From NCBI GenBank assembly GCA_963974125.1, contig CAXBCH010000001.1, positions 62,001-126,000 of the forward strand: a DNA stretch of 64,000 bases, read 5' to 3'. The notes beneath the pieces were generated by a model. That model was not told where the DNA came from and searched no databases. It worked only from the letters and a program-made list of their open reading frames with translations. The position numbers and the translations under genes are program-made. Shown piece after piece: positions 51,674 to 60,048 of the stretch. The stretch comes from Haliea sp963974125. Its GTDB lineage: Bacteria; Pseudomonadota; Gammaproteobacteria; Pseudomonadales; Halieaceae. Numbering within the stretch: position 1 is the stretch's first letter; the number at the start of each line of letters is the position of its first letter.

Positions 51674-53053
51674 CTACTTGCCGATGCAGAAACTGGAGAA
51701 AATTTCACCGAGCAGTTCATCGCTGCTGATTTTTCCGGTAATTGCCCCCAGCGCGTCGTGACAGGCCCTGAGATCTTCCGCCAGTAATTCACCGGCGCCG
51801 GCTTCTTCAAGCTGGCGCCGGCCATTCGCGAGGAAATCGGCTGCTTGCTGCAACGCCTGCAGGTGACGGCGCCTGGCGCTGAAGGTGCCACTGTCGCCCT
51901 CATGGTAGCCCATGCTGTCCTTGAGGTGTTGCCGCAGCAGGTCGAGCCCCTGCCCCTGTTTTGCGGACAGCTGGATCACGGTATGGTTACCCACTTGCTG
52001 TAGGGCTGGTGGCACTGCAGCCAGGTCACACTTGTTGTGGATGACGGTGACTGCAATGGTGCCGGGCAGGCTGCCTGCCTCTGCTGGCCACAGCTCGGAG
52101 GGCGCTGCCTGCAAATCTTCCCGGGTCATGTCCAGCACCAGCAAAACCCGGTCCGCGCTGGCGATTTCGGCCTGCGCACGGCGTATTCCCTCCTGTTCGA
52201 CAGCGTCGGTACTGTCGCGCAGGCCCGCGGTGTCGACAATGTGTAGGGGCATGCCGTCGAGCTGGATATATTCCCTGAGCACGTCGCGGGTAGTGCCGGC
52301 AACCGGGGTGACTATGGCTGTGTCCTGTCCGGCCAGGGCATTCAGCAGACTCGATTTACCGGCATTGGGCCGCCCGGCAATCACCACTTTCATACCCTCT
52401 CGCAGGAGGCTGCCCTGGCGGGCACTGTCCAGGACCCCCTGCAACCGCTGGATCAATTTCTGCAGTTCACCAGCAACACGGCCATCGGCGAGGAAATCAA
52501 TCTCCTCTTCGGGGAAGTCGATGGCAGCTTCGACATAGATCCGCAGCCGGGTAACCTCCTCAACCAGCTCGTTCACCAGGCGGGAAAATTCGCCCTGCAG
52601 GGAGCGATGCGCATTGCGCGCTGCCTGTTCCGTGGTGCTGTTGATGAGGTCCGCTATGGCTTCGGCCTGGGCCAGATCCAGCTTGTCGTTGAGATAGGCC
52701 CGCTCGGAGAACTCCCCCGGTCGGGCCTGGCGGGCACCCGCCGCAAGGCAGGCGCGAAGCAGGAGGTCCATGATGACCGGTCCCCCGTGGCCCTGGAGTT
52801 CCACCACATCTTCCCCGGTAAACGAGTGAGGGCCGGGAAAGTACAGGCTGATACCGGTGTCGAGAGCGTCACCTGCTGCGTCGCGAAAGGTACAGAAGTG
52901 GGCGTGCCGGGGCTGCAGTCGGGTACTGGCAATGCGCTCGGCAATGGGTCTGGCAGCCGGACCGGACAAGCGAATGATGCCAATGCCGCCGCGGCCCGGA
53001 GCGGTCGCGACGGCAGCGATGGTATCGTCGTCCATGCCGAGTGCAGAAATCAT
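51674..53053 (-). CDS. mnmE: tRNA modification GTPase MnmE
   Basis: A 459-residue K+-activated GTPase that works with MnmG on wobble uridines. The N-terminal folate-binding domain (TIAAVATAPGRGGIGIIRLS), a helical domain, and an inserted G domain with GRPNAGKSSLLNAL (227-240), DTAGLRDSTDAVEQEGIRRA and HNKCDL are seen. The C-terminus ends CIGK, containing the invariant cysteine. M7 (53035) is an alternative start. Confidence 0.97.
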   Translation of the reverse strand: MISALGMDDDTIAAVATAPGRGGIGIIRLSGPAARPIAERIASTRLQPRHAHFCTFRDAAGDALDTGISLYFPGPHSFTGEDVVELQGHGGPVIMDLLLRACLAAGARQARPGEFSERAYLNDKLDLAQAEAIADLINSTTEQAARNAHRSLQGEFSRLVNELVEEVTRLRIYVEAAIDFPEEEIDFLADGRVAGELQKLIQRLQGVLDSARQGSLLREGMKVVIAGRPNAGKSSLLNALAGQDTAIVTPVAGTTRDVLREYIQLDGMPLHIVDTAGLRDSTDAVEQEGIRRAQAEIASADRVLLVLDMTREDLQAAPSELWPAEAGSLPGTIAVTVIHNKCDLAAVPPALQQVGNHTVIQLSAKQGQGLDLLRQHLKDSMGYHEGDSGTFSARRRHLQALQQAADFLANGRRQLEEAGAGELLAEDLRACHDALGAITGKISSDELLGEIFSSFCIGK

Positions 53054-53096
53054 GGCGCCAGTATAGGCCGGCCCGGGTGGGCGGGATACCGCGGTG

Positions 53097-54824
53097 TCAG
53101 GCCCTGGGCTTGGCGGCCCCCTTCTCGATCTGTTTCGTGATCAGGTACTGCTGGGCCATCGACAGCAGGTTGTTGACCACCCAGTACAGTACCAGCCCTG
53201 CCGGGAACCAGAGGAAGAAGAAGGTGAAGATGACGGGCAGCCATTGCATGATCTTGGCCTGCATCGGGTCCGGTGGTGGCGGGTTGAGTTTTTGCATGAA
53301 CCACATGCTGGCCCCCATCATCAATGGCAGCACGAAGTAGGGGTCCATGACCGAGAGATCATCGATCCAGAGCGCAAACGGTGCATGGCGCAGTTCGACA
53401 CTTTCCATCAGCACCCAGTACAAGGCGATGAACACGGGCATTTGCACCAGGATGGGCAGGCAGCCGCCCATCGGGTTGATCTTTTCCTTTTTGTACAGCT
53501 CCATCATGGCCTGGGACTGCTTGGTCTTGTCATCCGCATGCTGCTCGCGGATATCCTGCATTTTGGGCGCCACCCTGCGCATATTGGCCATGGACCGGTA
53601 GCTGGTGGCGGACAGCTTGAAAAAAGCGGTCTTGATCAGCACCGTGAGCGCAATTATGGCCACCCCCCAATTCCCCACCAGGCTCTGGATTTTGGTCAGC
53701 AGCCAGAACAGCGGCTGTGCAATCCACCACAGCCAGCCATAGTCGACACTGAGCTCCAGATAGGGCGATATCTCCTGCAGCCGATACTGGTCCTTCGGCC
53801 CGGCGTAGAAACTGGCTCCCACGGAGCCCTGTTGGCCCGGGTCCAGGACCAGGGCGGGGCTGGTGAAGCCGGCGATGTTGAAGCCGCTGGAGGTGACCCG
53901 GGTACTGTAGGTGTGGCTCTGGTCGGGATTCGGTATCCAGGCGCTGAGGAAATAGTGCTGGATCATCGCAATCCACCCGCCCGGCAACTGCTTGCGGAAG
54001 GGGTCTTCACGCATGTCCTTGAAACTGAACTTGGTGAAGCGCTCGTCAGGCTGGGTGATGGCGGCGCCGAGAAACGGTTGCAGGCCCATGCCGCTGGAAT
54101 CCGAAGTGGGATCCTCGCTGCTGTCGCGTTTGATTTGCCCGAACAGGTTGCCCTGCCAGCGCTCGCTGCTGCGGTTGTCGATAATGTAGCTGACGTCCAT
54201 CAGGTAATCGCCGCGGCGCAGAGTGAAGCGCTTGCTGACATCGATACCATTCGATCCCTGCCAGTGGAGGTCGACAACCAGCGTGTCCTGCCCCGGGGAG
54301 AGTTCATAGTGCTGTTTGCCGGCGGTGAAGCGGGCTCTGGCATCGCTGTCGATGCCATCGGGCCCTATCAGGCCGCTCTGGGCAACATAGGTGCGGCGGT
54401 CGTTTTGCTCCAGCAGGACAAAGGGCTGGTCGGGTTGATCTATTTCTTCCAGATGTTCGGGCAACGCCAGCTCGATAATGTCGCCGCCAACGAGATCGAT
54501 GGCCAGCTCCAGTACATCCGTGCGGACCAGGACAATGCGCTGGTCCGGGGACCCTGTCGAACCGGCACTGGCAATCGGTTCTTCGTCAGCAGATTGCGGT
54601 GCCTTGGGCAGGTCCTCGTTGTCGACGGCGGCAACCGCCGGACTCTCGAGCGCCGGCAGTTCAGGTACCGCAGCGGTACCCTCTCCATCGGCGCCATTCA
54701 GCAACCGCGTCGCGGTCGGTTGGGACGCTGTGGTTCGCTCGTCCTTGAAAGCGACCCATTCGGTCAGCAGCATGAATGACAGCAGGGCGAAGGCGCCGAT
54801 CAACAAAGTACGTTGCAAATCCAT
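53097..54824 (-). CDS. yidC: membrane protein insertase YidC
   Basis: A 575-residue inner-membrane insertase. An N-terminal helix (LLIGAFALLSFMLLTEWVAF) is followed by a large periplasmic beta-sandwich domain typical of Gram-negative YidC. The conserved core has LFWLLTKIQSLVGNWGVAII, the hydrophilic-groove arginine segment LSATSYRSMANMRRVAPKMQ, and PMGGCLPILVQMPVFIALYW. It clusters with yidD, rnpA and rpmH in the order usual for gammaproteobacteria. Confidence 0.97.
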   Translation of the reverse strand: MDLQRTLLIGAFALLSFMLLTEWVAFKDERTTASQPTATRLLNGADGEGTAAVPELPALESPAVAAVDNEDLPKAPQSADEEPIASAGSTGSPDQRIVLVRTDVLELAIDLVGGDIIELALPEHLEEIDQPDQPFVLLEQNDRRTYVAQSGLIGPDGIDSDARARFTAGKQHYELSPGQDTLVVDLHWQGSNGIDVSKRFTLRRGDYLMDVSYIIDNRSSERWQGNLFGQIKRDSSEDPTSDSSGMGLQPFLGAAITQPDERFTKFSFKDMREDPFRKQLPGGWIAMIQHYFLSAWIPNPDQSHTYSTRVTSSGFNIAGFTSPALVLDPGQQGSVGASFYAGPKDQYRLQEISPYLELSVDYGWLWWIAQPLFWLLTKIQSLVGNWGVAIIALTVLIKTAFFKLSATSYRSMANMRRVAPKMQDIREQHADDKTKQSQAMMELYKKEKINPMGGCLPILVQMPVFIALYWVLMESVELRHAPFALWIDDLSVMDPYFVLPLMMGASMWFMQKLNPPPPDPMQAKIMQWLPVIFTFFFLWFPAGLVLYWVVNNLLSMAQQYLITKQIEKGAAKPRA

Positions 54825-54842
54825 AATAGGTGGTCAGCTTTG

Positions 54843-55070
54843 TCAGTGAGTGTGCTTGCAGGGTGGTACCGGGTCGACTCCACCTTCGTGCCATGGATGG
54901 CACTTGCCGATGCGACGCAGTGTCAGGTAGCTCCCCTTGAGAACACCGTGCAGCGCAATGGCATCCTGGGCATAGTGAGAGCAGCTGGGGTGGAACCGGC
55001 AATTGTCCCCGAGGAAGGGACTGACGGCATAGCGATACAGCGAGATGATGTAGATCAGAAGCTTGCGCAT
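54843..55070 (-). CDS. yidD: membrane protein insertion efficiency factor YidD
   Basis: A 75-residue protein with an amphipathic N-terminus (MRKLLIYIISLYRYAVSPFL) and the family motif CRFHPSCSHYAQDAI, followed by GKCHPWHEGGVDPVPP. It is thought to assist YidC. ATG 55070 overlaps the rnpA stop as ATGA; the open frame is longer upstream but lies in rnpA. Confidence 0.95.
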   Translation of the reverse strand: MRKLLIYIISLYRYAVSPFLGDNCRFHPSCSHYAQDAIALHGVLKGSYLTLRRIGKCHPWHEGGVDPVPPCKHTH

Positions 55071-55474
55071 CAGTTGCCTCGCGTTTGCGGGGTTCTGGCA
55101 GCATTGCGGGCCAGCTTCTGCCATTGTTCCCCCAGGGCTGCGAACAGCGCGGTGTTGTCTAGTTCGTCCAGACCCCGACGAGCCAGCAGGACAACGTCCA
55201 GCGGCGGATACGCCGGGGGCAGCTGCCGGAACAATTCGCGGGCAACGCGCTTGATCCGGTTGCGTTGTACGGCCTTGCGCACGTTTTTCTTGGCGATGAC
55301 CAGGCCCAGCCGGGATTGCGGATGGTCAGTGATCCGTGCCAGCAGCAGCAGGTTTCGGTGCGATACCTTGACGGCGGCATCATCGAACACCGCCCGGTAC
55401 TGGCCTGCTGTGAGCAGGCGCCTGGACTTGCCAAAGGAGGCGGAAGTCCCGTCGCGGTCAGCGATGGCGCCCAC
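55070..55474 (-). CDS. rnpA: ribonuclease P protein component
   Basis: A 134-residue protein cofactor of the RNase P ribozyme that matures tRNA 5' ends. FGKSRRLLTAGQYRAVFDDA and the RNR motif region VRKAVQRNRIKRVARELFRQ are diagnostic. The GTG start is 15 bp after rpmH. The rnpB RNA gene is not in this window. Confidence 0.95.
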   Translation of the reverse strand: MGAIADRDGTSASFGKSRRLLTAGQYRAVFDDAAVKVSHRNLLLLARITDHPQSRLGLVIAKKNVRKAVQRNRIKRVARELFRQLPPAYPPLDVVLLARRGLDELDNTALFAALGEQWQKLARNAARTPQTRGN

Positions 55475-55489
55475 GCAGCAAACAGCCCA

Positions 55490-55624
55490 TCAGGCGGCGA
55501 GGCGCTTGCGACCCTTCGCCCGCCGGCGGCTCAGCACCAGACGGCCGTTCTTGGTAGCCATCCGCGAGCGAAAACCGTGGGTGCGCTTGCGTTTGATGAC
55601 GCTGGGCTGAAAGGTTCTTTTCAT
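55490..55624 (-). CDS. rpmH: 50S ribosomal protein L34
   Basis: A 44-residue protein, MKRTFQPSVIKRKRTHGFRS at the N-terminus and SRRRAKGRKRLAA at the end, a canonical L34. ATG 55624 is the start; a longer open frame upstream is leader sequence. It is the first gene of the rpmH-rnpA-yidD-yidC set, transcribed away from dnaA. Confidence 0.98.
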   Translation of the reverse strand: MKRTFQPSVIKRKRTHGFRSRMATKNGRLVLSRRRAKGRKRLAA

Positions 55625-55724
55625 GACTCGAATCCAATAGTGGGTAATAAATAGAAGGCAGAGACCTCTCTTCGCTCCATGGTGCTCACGTGGGCGGAAA
55701 GGAAGACTGCAAAAAAGGTTGGGT

Positions 55725-55753
55725 ATTCTAGAGAAACGCCGGGCGTAATTCAA
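55725..55753 (-). promoter_or_regulatory. sigma-70 promoter of rpmH operon
   Basis: On the minus strand, TTGAAT (55748-55753), a 17-bp spacer and TAGAAT (55725-55730) precede rpmH by about 100 bp. The spacing matches that of the atp and mnmG promoters. Confidence 0.7.
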
Positions 55754-55903
55754 TGCGTGCGCGGCTCTTTATTTGCCTTTCCCGAGCCGGGCCGGGGACC
55801 GCATCGGGGGCCCTCGCGGGGCGCTGGCGAGCGTGGATCAAAAGCCAGCAGTGGCGCGGGTTGTGACCATCAACGCACATCTTCCCCAAAAGATATAAAC
55901 AGG

Positions 55904-55912
55904 TTATGCACA
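55904..55912 (+). promoter_or_regulatory. DnaA box, perfect consensus
   Basis: TTATGCACA matches TTATNCACA fully. It lies on the rpmH side of the AT-rich stretch in the putative origin. Confidence 0.8.
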
Positions 55913-56022
55913 GAAAAACACACCCCCGCAAAGTTTTTGTTCGAGTGGTTAAAAAACCACCAAAAAAACACTAAGTAACTGAAATATAATGTAAAAATAC
56001 CTAAGATTAAATTTGCCAGAGG

Positions 56023-56031
56023 TGTGGATAA
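56023..56031 (-). promoter_or_regulatory. DnaA box, perfect consensus, reverse orientation
   Basis: TGTGGATAA is the complement of TTATCCACA, the strongest DnaA box form. It lies about 130 bp upstream of the dnaA start and may serve both origin function and dnaA autoregulation. Confidence 0.8.
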
Positions 56032-56164
56032 CTCGCCACAAGGGGAGTATGATCAGCGCACCGGCCAGCAGAAAACCGGGTTGCTAACAGGATACAACAT
56101 TCGCAGGTCAACAAATTGTTTTGCAAGCAGGGCCAGAGTTATCAAGGGTCCCAAGGGGAAGGTT

Positions 56165-57667
56165 TTGCCTGATGTAGTATGGCAGCAATGCGTGAGCAGG
56201 CTTCAGGATGAGTTGCCCTCGCAGCAATTCAACACCTGGATTCGTCCGCTGCAGGCGAGCCAGAGTGGACAGCAGCTCACATTGTTCGCCCCCAACCGCT
56301 TTATCAAGGATTTCGTCAACGACAAGTTTGCGCCGCGTATTCACCAGTTGCTGCGGGAGCTCGACAGCGGTGCCTCGCTGAGCCTGGTACTGGAAATTGG
56401 CACTGCGCAGGGTGCCGGGGTGAACAGTCAAAGTCGCCAGCGCTCGGTCTCCCAGGGCCACGCAACGTCAATGGCGCCCGCGGTCTCGGGCTACGCGGTA
56501 AGCGGGAGCAACATTGCCGAGTTGCGGCCAGCCGCTCCGGTGCAGGCGGTGCCTTCAGTCATGCCCAACCGGGAGCGCTTTGCCGGTGCCGCGGCTGGTC
56601 GCGAAGCACTGCAGCAGCGGCCCAGGGCCGCAGACGAGCCGGGGCAACAACACCATCTGGTAGATCACTACACATTCGACAATTTCGTGGAGGGCAAGTC
56701 GAACCAGTTGGCATTGGCGGCTGCGCGGCAGGTCGCCGAGAATCCAGGTGAGTCCTACAATCCCCTGTTTCTCTACGGCGGCGTGGGCCTTGGCAAGACC
56801 CACCTCATGCATGCTGTAGGCAATGCGTTGAAGCAGCAGAACCCGGAAGCCAAGGTGGTTTACCTGCATTCGGAGCGATTCGTGGCCGACATGGTCAAGG
56901 CATTGCAGCTCAATGCCATCAGTGATTTCAAGCGCTATTACCGGTCAGTGGATGCCCTGCTGATCGACGATATCCAGTTTTTTGCGAAGAAAGATCGCTC
57001 GCAGGAAGAATTTTTCCACACGTTTAATGCCTTGCTTGAGGGGGGTCAGCAAATGATCCTCACTTGCGACCGTTACCCGAAGGAAATTGATGGTCTTGAA
57101 GAGCGCTTGAAATCCCGGTTTGGCTGGGGCCTGACGGTCGCGGTGGAGCCTCCGGAACTCGAGACCCGGGTGGCGATTCTGATGAACAAGGCCAGCCAGG
57201 CGAGGATTGACCTGCCGCCGGATGCGGCCTTCTTTATTGCACAACGAATTCGGTCCAATGTGCGTGAGCTGGAGGGCGCGCTGAAGAGGGTGATAGCGAG
57301 CGCTCACTTCACGGGGAAGCCGGTGGATGTAGAGCTGATCAAGGAGAGCCTCAAGGATCTGCTGGCCCTGCAGGACAAGCAGGTCAGCCTTGATAATATC
57401 CAGCGGACAGTGGCGGAATACTACAAGATCAAGGTAGCGGACCTGATGTCGCGTCGGCGCAGTCGTTCGGTCGCCCGGCCTCGTCAGGTCGCCATGGCTT
57501 TGGCCAAGGAGTTGACCAACCATAGCTTGCCGGAGATTGGCGACAGTTTTGGTGGCAGAGACCACACGACAGTGTTGCATGCATGCCGTAAAATAAAGGA
57601 GCTTCGCGAAACCAATTCCGATATTCGGGAAGACTACAAAAATTTGCTGCGCTCGCTGACGACGTAG
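56165..57667 (+). CDS. dnaA: chromosomal replication initiator protein DnaA
   Basis: A 500-residue AAA+ initiator. Domain I begins at LPDVVWQQCVSRLQDELPSQ and includes FNTWIRPLQ. The Walker A loop GGVGLGKTHLMHAVGN is near residue 204, and DALLIDDIQFFAKKDRSQEE holds Walker B. Domain IV ends with the DNA-binding signature SFGGRDHTTVLHACRKIKEL. I chose TTG 56165, because AAGGGGAAGG lies just upstream and homologues start at this residue; the open frame reaches 56024 but that part overlaps a DnaA box and resembles nothing. No ATG or GTG is available at the expected start. Confidence 0.96.
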   Translation: MPDVVWQQCVSRLQDELPSQQFNTWIRPLQASQSGQQLTLFAPNRFIKDFVNDKFAPRIHQLLRELDSGASLSLVLEIGTAQGAGVNSQSRQRSVSQGHATSMAPAVSGYAVSGSNIAELRPAAPVQAVPSVMPNRERFAGAAAGREALQQRPRAADEPGQQHHLVDHYTFDNFVEGKSNQLALAAARQVAENPGESYNPLFLYGGVGLGKTHLMHAVGNALKQQNPEAKVVYLHSERFVADMVKALQLNAISDFKRYYRSVDALLIDDIQFFAKKDRSQEEFFHTFNALLEGGQQMILTCDRYPKEIDGLEERLKSRFGWGLTVAVEPPELETRVAILMNKASQARIDLPPDAAFFIAQRIRSNVRELEGALKRVIASAHFTGKPVDVELIKESLKDLLALQDKQVSLDNIQRTVAEYYKIKVADLMSRRRSRSVARPRQVAMALAKELTNHSLPEIGDSFGGRDHTTVLHACRKIKELRETNSDIREDYKNLLRSLTT

Positions 57668-57692
57668 GCGCGTTTGGAAGGAACCTGGATCT

Positions 57693-58799
57693 ATGAAGTT
57701 CTCGATTTCACGGGATGCATTGCTGAGGCCGCTCAACCTGGTGGCGGGCGTGGTGGAGCGGCGGCAGACGCTGCCAATTCTGTCCAATGTACTTTTGGTG
57801 TTGGAGGGGGACCAGCTTTCGCTCTCGGGTACTGACCTCGAGGTAGAGCTGGTTGGGCGGGTCCAGCTTGCGGAGCCGGCGACCACCCCCGGCGAGGTCA
57901 CGGTGCCGGCGCGCAAACTGGTAGACATCTGCAAGTCGCTACCGGAAGGCAGCGACATTGCCTTCACTGTTGAAGAGAGCAAGGTTACGGTTCGCTCGGG
58001 CCGCAGTCGCTTCACCCTGTCCACGCTGCCAGCCCGCGACTTCCCCAGCGTGGAAGAAGGGGCAGGCACGCACCGGTTCACTATCAAGCAGGGCCAGCTC
58101 AAGCGCCTGATCGAGCGCACCGGGTTTGCCATGGCGCAGCAAGACGTTCGCTATTACCTCAACGGCATGTTGCTGGAGGTCAAGGGTGGCCGACTGCGGG
58201 TGGTTGCGACTGACGGCCATCGCCTGGCGATGTGCACACTTTCCGAACCGATTCCCGTCGAGGATGACATCCAGGTGATCTTACCGCGGAAGGGTGTTCT
58301 GGAGCTCTCCCGGCTGTTGCTGGATGAAGCTGAGGATATTGCCGTGGTGCTCGGGACCAATCATCTGCGCGCAACGACCACCGACTTCACCTTCACATCC
58401 AAGCTGGTGGACGGCAAGTTCCCCGATTATGAGCGTGTCCTGCCGCGCGCGGCAGACAAGGTTATTATCGGCTCGCGGCTGGACCTGCGGCAGGCATTCA
58501 CCCGCACCGCTATCCTGTCCAACGAGAAATATCGCGGCGTACGCCTGAAGCTGGCGCCGGACGTCATCGAGATCGTTGCCAACAACCCCGAGCAGGAGCA
58601 GGCGGAGGAACAGGTGTCGGTCGAGTACCAGGGCGATACAGTGGAGATTGGCTTCAATGTCAGCTATCTGCTGGATGTTCTGGGTGTGCTCAGTGGAGAG
58701 AAGGTCAAGCTTTCCATGTCGGACCCAAACAGCAGCGCCCTGCTGGAAGAGTCAGACGATGGCGATTCTCTCTATGTCGTCATGCCAATGCGGCTCTGA
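57693..58799 (+). CDS. dnaN: DNA polymerase III sliding clamp (beta subunit)
   Basis: A 368-residue ring-forming processivity factor. It starts MKFSISRDALLRPLNLVAGV and VERRQTLPILSNVLL, has three repeated clamp domains (VRYYLNGMLLEVKGGRLRVV marks the second) and ends SLYVVMPMRL, the classic C-terminus. GGAAGGAA lies upstream of ATG 57693. It is 25 bp downstream of dnaA. Confidence 0.98.
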   Translation: MKFSISRDALLRPLNLVAGVVERRQTLPILSNVLLVLEGDQLSLSGTDLEVELVGRVQLAEPATTPGEVTVPARKLVDICKSLPEGSDIAFTVEESKVTVRSGRSRFTLSTLPARDFPSVEEGAGTHRFTIKQGQLKRLIERTGFAMAQQDVRYYLNGMLLEVKGGRLRVVATDGHRLAMCTLSEPIPVEDDIQVILPRKGVLELSRLLLDEAEDIAVVLGTNHLRATTTDFTFTSKLVDGKFPDYERVLPRAADKVIIGSRLDLRQAFTRTAILSNEKYRGVRLKLAPDVIEIVANNPEQEQAEEQVSVEYQGDTVEIGFNVSYLLDVLGVLSGEKVKLSMSDPNSSALLEESDDGDSLYVVMPMRL

Positions 58800-58808
58800 C
58801 GGGGTGTT

Positions 58809-59966
58809 TTGTTAACCCAACTCCAGATCCACCATATCCGGAACCTGGAGCAGATAACGCTGCAGGATCTGGCGCGCATCAACATTTTTTTCGGCGCCAA
58901 CGGCAGCGGCAAGACCAGTGTGCTGGAAGCGGTCCACATGCTGGGCATGGCCCGCAGTTTTCGCCAGGGCGCCACTCGCTCCTTGATCACCCATGGCAAA
59001 CAGGACTGCACGGTATATGGCTTGACCACTGCCGCCACCAGCAGTCGTGGCCGCGTACCTGTCGCAGTTCAGCGCACCCTCTCTGGCGAAGTGCAGATCA
59101 AGCTCAGGGGTCAGGCGGTTCGGTCCGTATCAGAGCTCCTCGCGCATTTGCCGTTACAGGTAATCAATGCTGCCAGCTTTGACCTGCTGACAGGGGCACC
59201 GGCCGCGCGCCGACAATTTCTCAATTGGGGTGTGTTCCACGTGGAACAACGCTTCTTTGCGGAGTGGCAGCGATTTCAGCGTTGCCTGAAACAGCGCAAT
59301 AAGCTACTCCGGCATGGTAAACTTGTCCCTTCTGAGTTGTCGGTATGGACTCGCGATCTGGCCGCCAGCGGTGAACGGATTCATGAGTTCCGGCTCCGGT
59401 ATTTTGAGGCGCTGGCCCCCAGTTTCCGGGCTATTATGGAGCGCCTGGCCCCCTCACTGGGGGGGCTGGAGTTGAGATACCGCAAGGGTTGGGAGAAGTC
59501 GCTGAGTTACAGGGAGGCGCTCGAAGTCGGGGCCCAGGCGGATATTGAGCAGGGTTATACCCATATTGGACCCCAGCGCGCAGACATCAAGGTCACAGCC
59601 GACGGGTATTCTGCCGCAGAAACACTGTCCCGCGGGCAGCAGAAGCTCGTGGTCTGTGGGCTGAAGTTGGCACAGGGGCAGCTGATGTCTCTCATCCGCG
59701 AGGATGTGTCGGCGTGCGTTTACCTGGTCGATGACCTGCCTGCGGAACTGGACGCAAGACACTGCGCGCTGGTCTGTGAAGCGCTCGAAGAATTGCAGGC
59801 GCAGGTATTTATTACCTGTGTCGCGAAGTCGGATCTTGAGGGGCTGTGGCCAGCGGGCGTGGCTCCCGCCATGTTTCACGTGGAACATGGCGGTGTGCAC
59901 TCGGCGGCGATCCCCGATGTTGAGGATGGGGGTGCGCAGATTGCGCGCCGGGAACATCAGGACTGA
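58809..59966 (+). CDS. recF: recombination mediator RecF
   Basis: A 385-residue SMC-like ATPase that helps load RecA at gaps. Walker A GANGSGKT is at 29-36, the signature region is TLSRGQQKLVVCGLKLAQ, and Walker B is CVYLVDDLPAELD. The start is TTG 58809, 9 bp after dnaN. The protein has a C-terminal tail of about 35 residues after CVAKSDLEGLW that lies beyond the conserved domain. Two parS palindromes are inside the gene; they encode FHVE in both cases, the second being in this tail. Confidence 0.95.
   Translation: MLTQLQIHHIRNLEQITLQDLARINIFFGANGSGKTSVLEAVHMLGMARSFRQGATRSLITHGKQDCTVYGLTTAATSSRGRVPVAVQRTLSGEVQIKLRGQAVRSVSELLAHLPLQVINAASFDLLTGAPAARRQFLNWGVFHVEQRFFAEWQRFQRCLKQRNKLLRHGKLVPSELSVWTRDLAASGERIHEFRLRYFEALAPSFRAIMERLAPSLGGLELRYRKGWEKSLSYREALEVGAQADIEQGYTHIGPQRADIKVTADGYSAAETLSRGQQKLVVCGLKLAQGQLMSLIREDVSACVYLVDDLPAELDARHCALVCEALEELQAQVFITCVAKSDLEGLWPAGVAPAMFHVEHGGVHSAAIPDVEDGGAQIARREHQD
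59233..59248. promoter_or_regulatory. parS centromere site 1 (within recF)
   Basis: TGTTCCACGTGGAACA is a perfect 16-bp palindrome matching the conserved bacterial parS consensus bound by ParB. It is about 3.1 kb to the right of the dnaA start and in frame encodes part of VFHVEQ. Confidence 0.92.
59872..59887. promoter_or_regulatory. parS centromere site 2 (within recF)
   Basis: TGTTTCACGTGGAACA differs from site 1 at one position of one arm and matches the parS consensus. It is extended by flanking A/T to an 18-bp imperfect palindrome. It lies 639 bp beyond site 1, in the coding region of the RecF C-terminal tail (MFHVEH). Confidence 0.9.
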
Positions 59967-60048
59967 TGAACGGGTTACATGCCGCTCCCGTAGAAAAGCC
60001 GCGCAACAAAGGGTTTTACCACCTGAAAGCTGATGTGAGAGTTTTTTG

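Larger units (their letters stand above)
55625..56164. other. rpmH-dnaA intergenic region, probable replication origin (oriC)
   Basis: 540 bp without a gene between divergent rpmH and dnaA. It contains the rpmH promoter, two perfect DnaA boxes (55904-55912 and 56023-56031, opposite orientations) and a very AT-rich stretch at 55931-56016 between them. A 6-bp hairpin GTGGTT/AACCAC (55945-55960) and an isolated TATAAT (55985-55990) lie within that stretch. This is the usual oriC location in Pseudomonas-like chromosomes. Gene polarity switches here. Confidence 0.75.

Noticed and set aside
56024..56164. Longer DnaA starting at GTG 56024
   Set aside because: It would start inside a DnaA box, has no ribosome site, and the first 47 residues do not resemble DnaA domain I.
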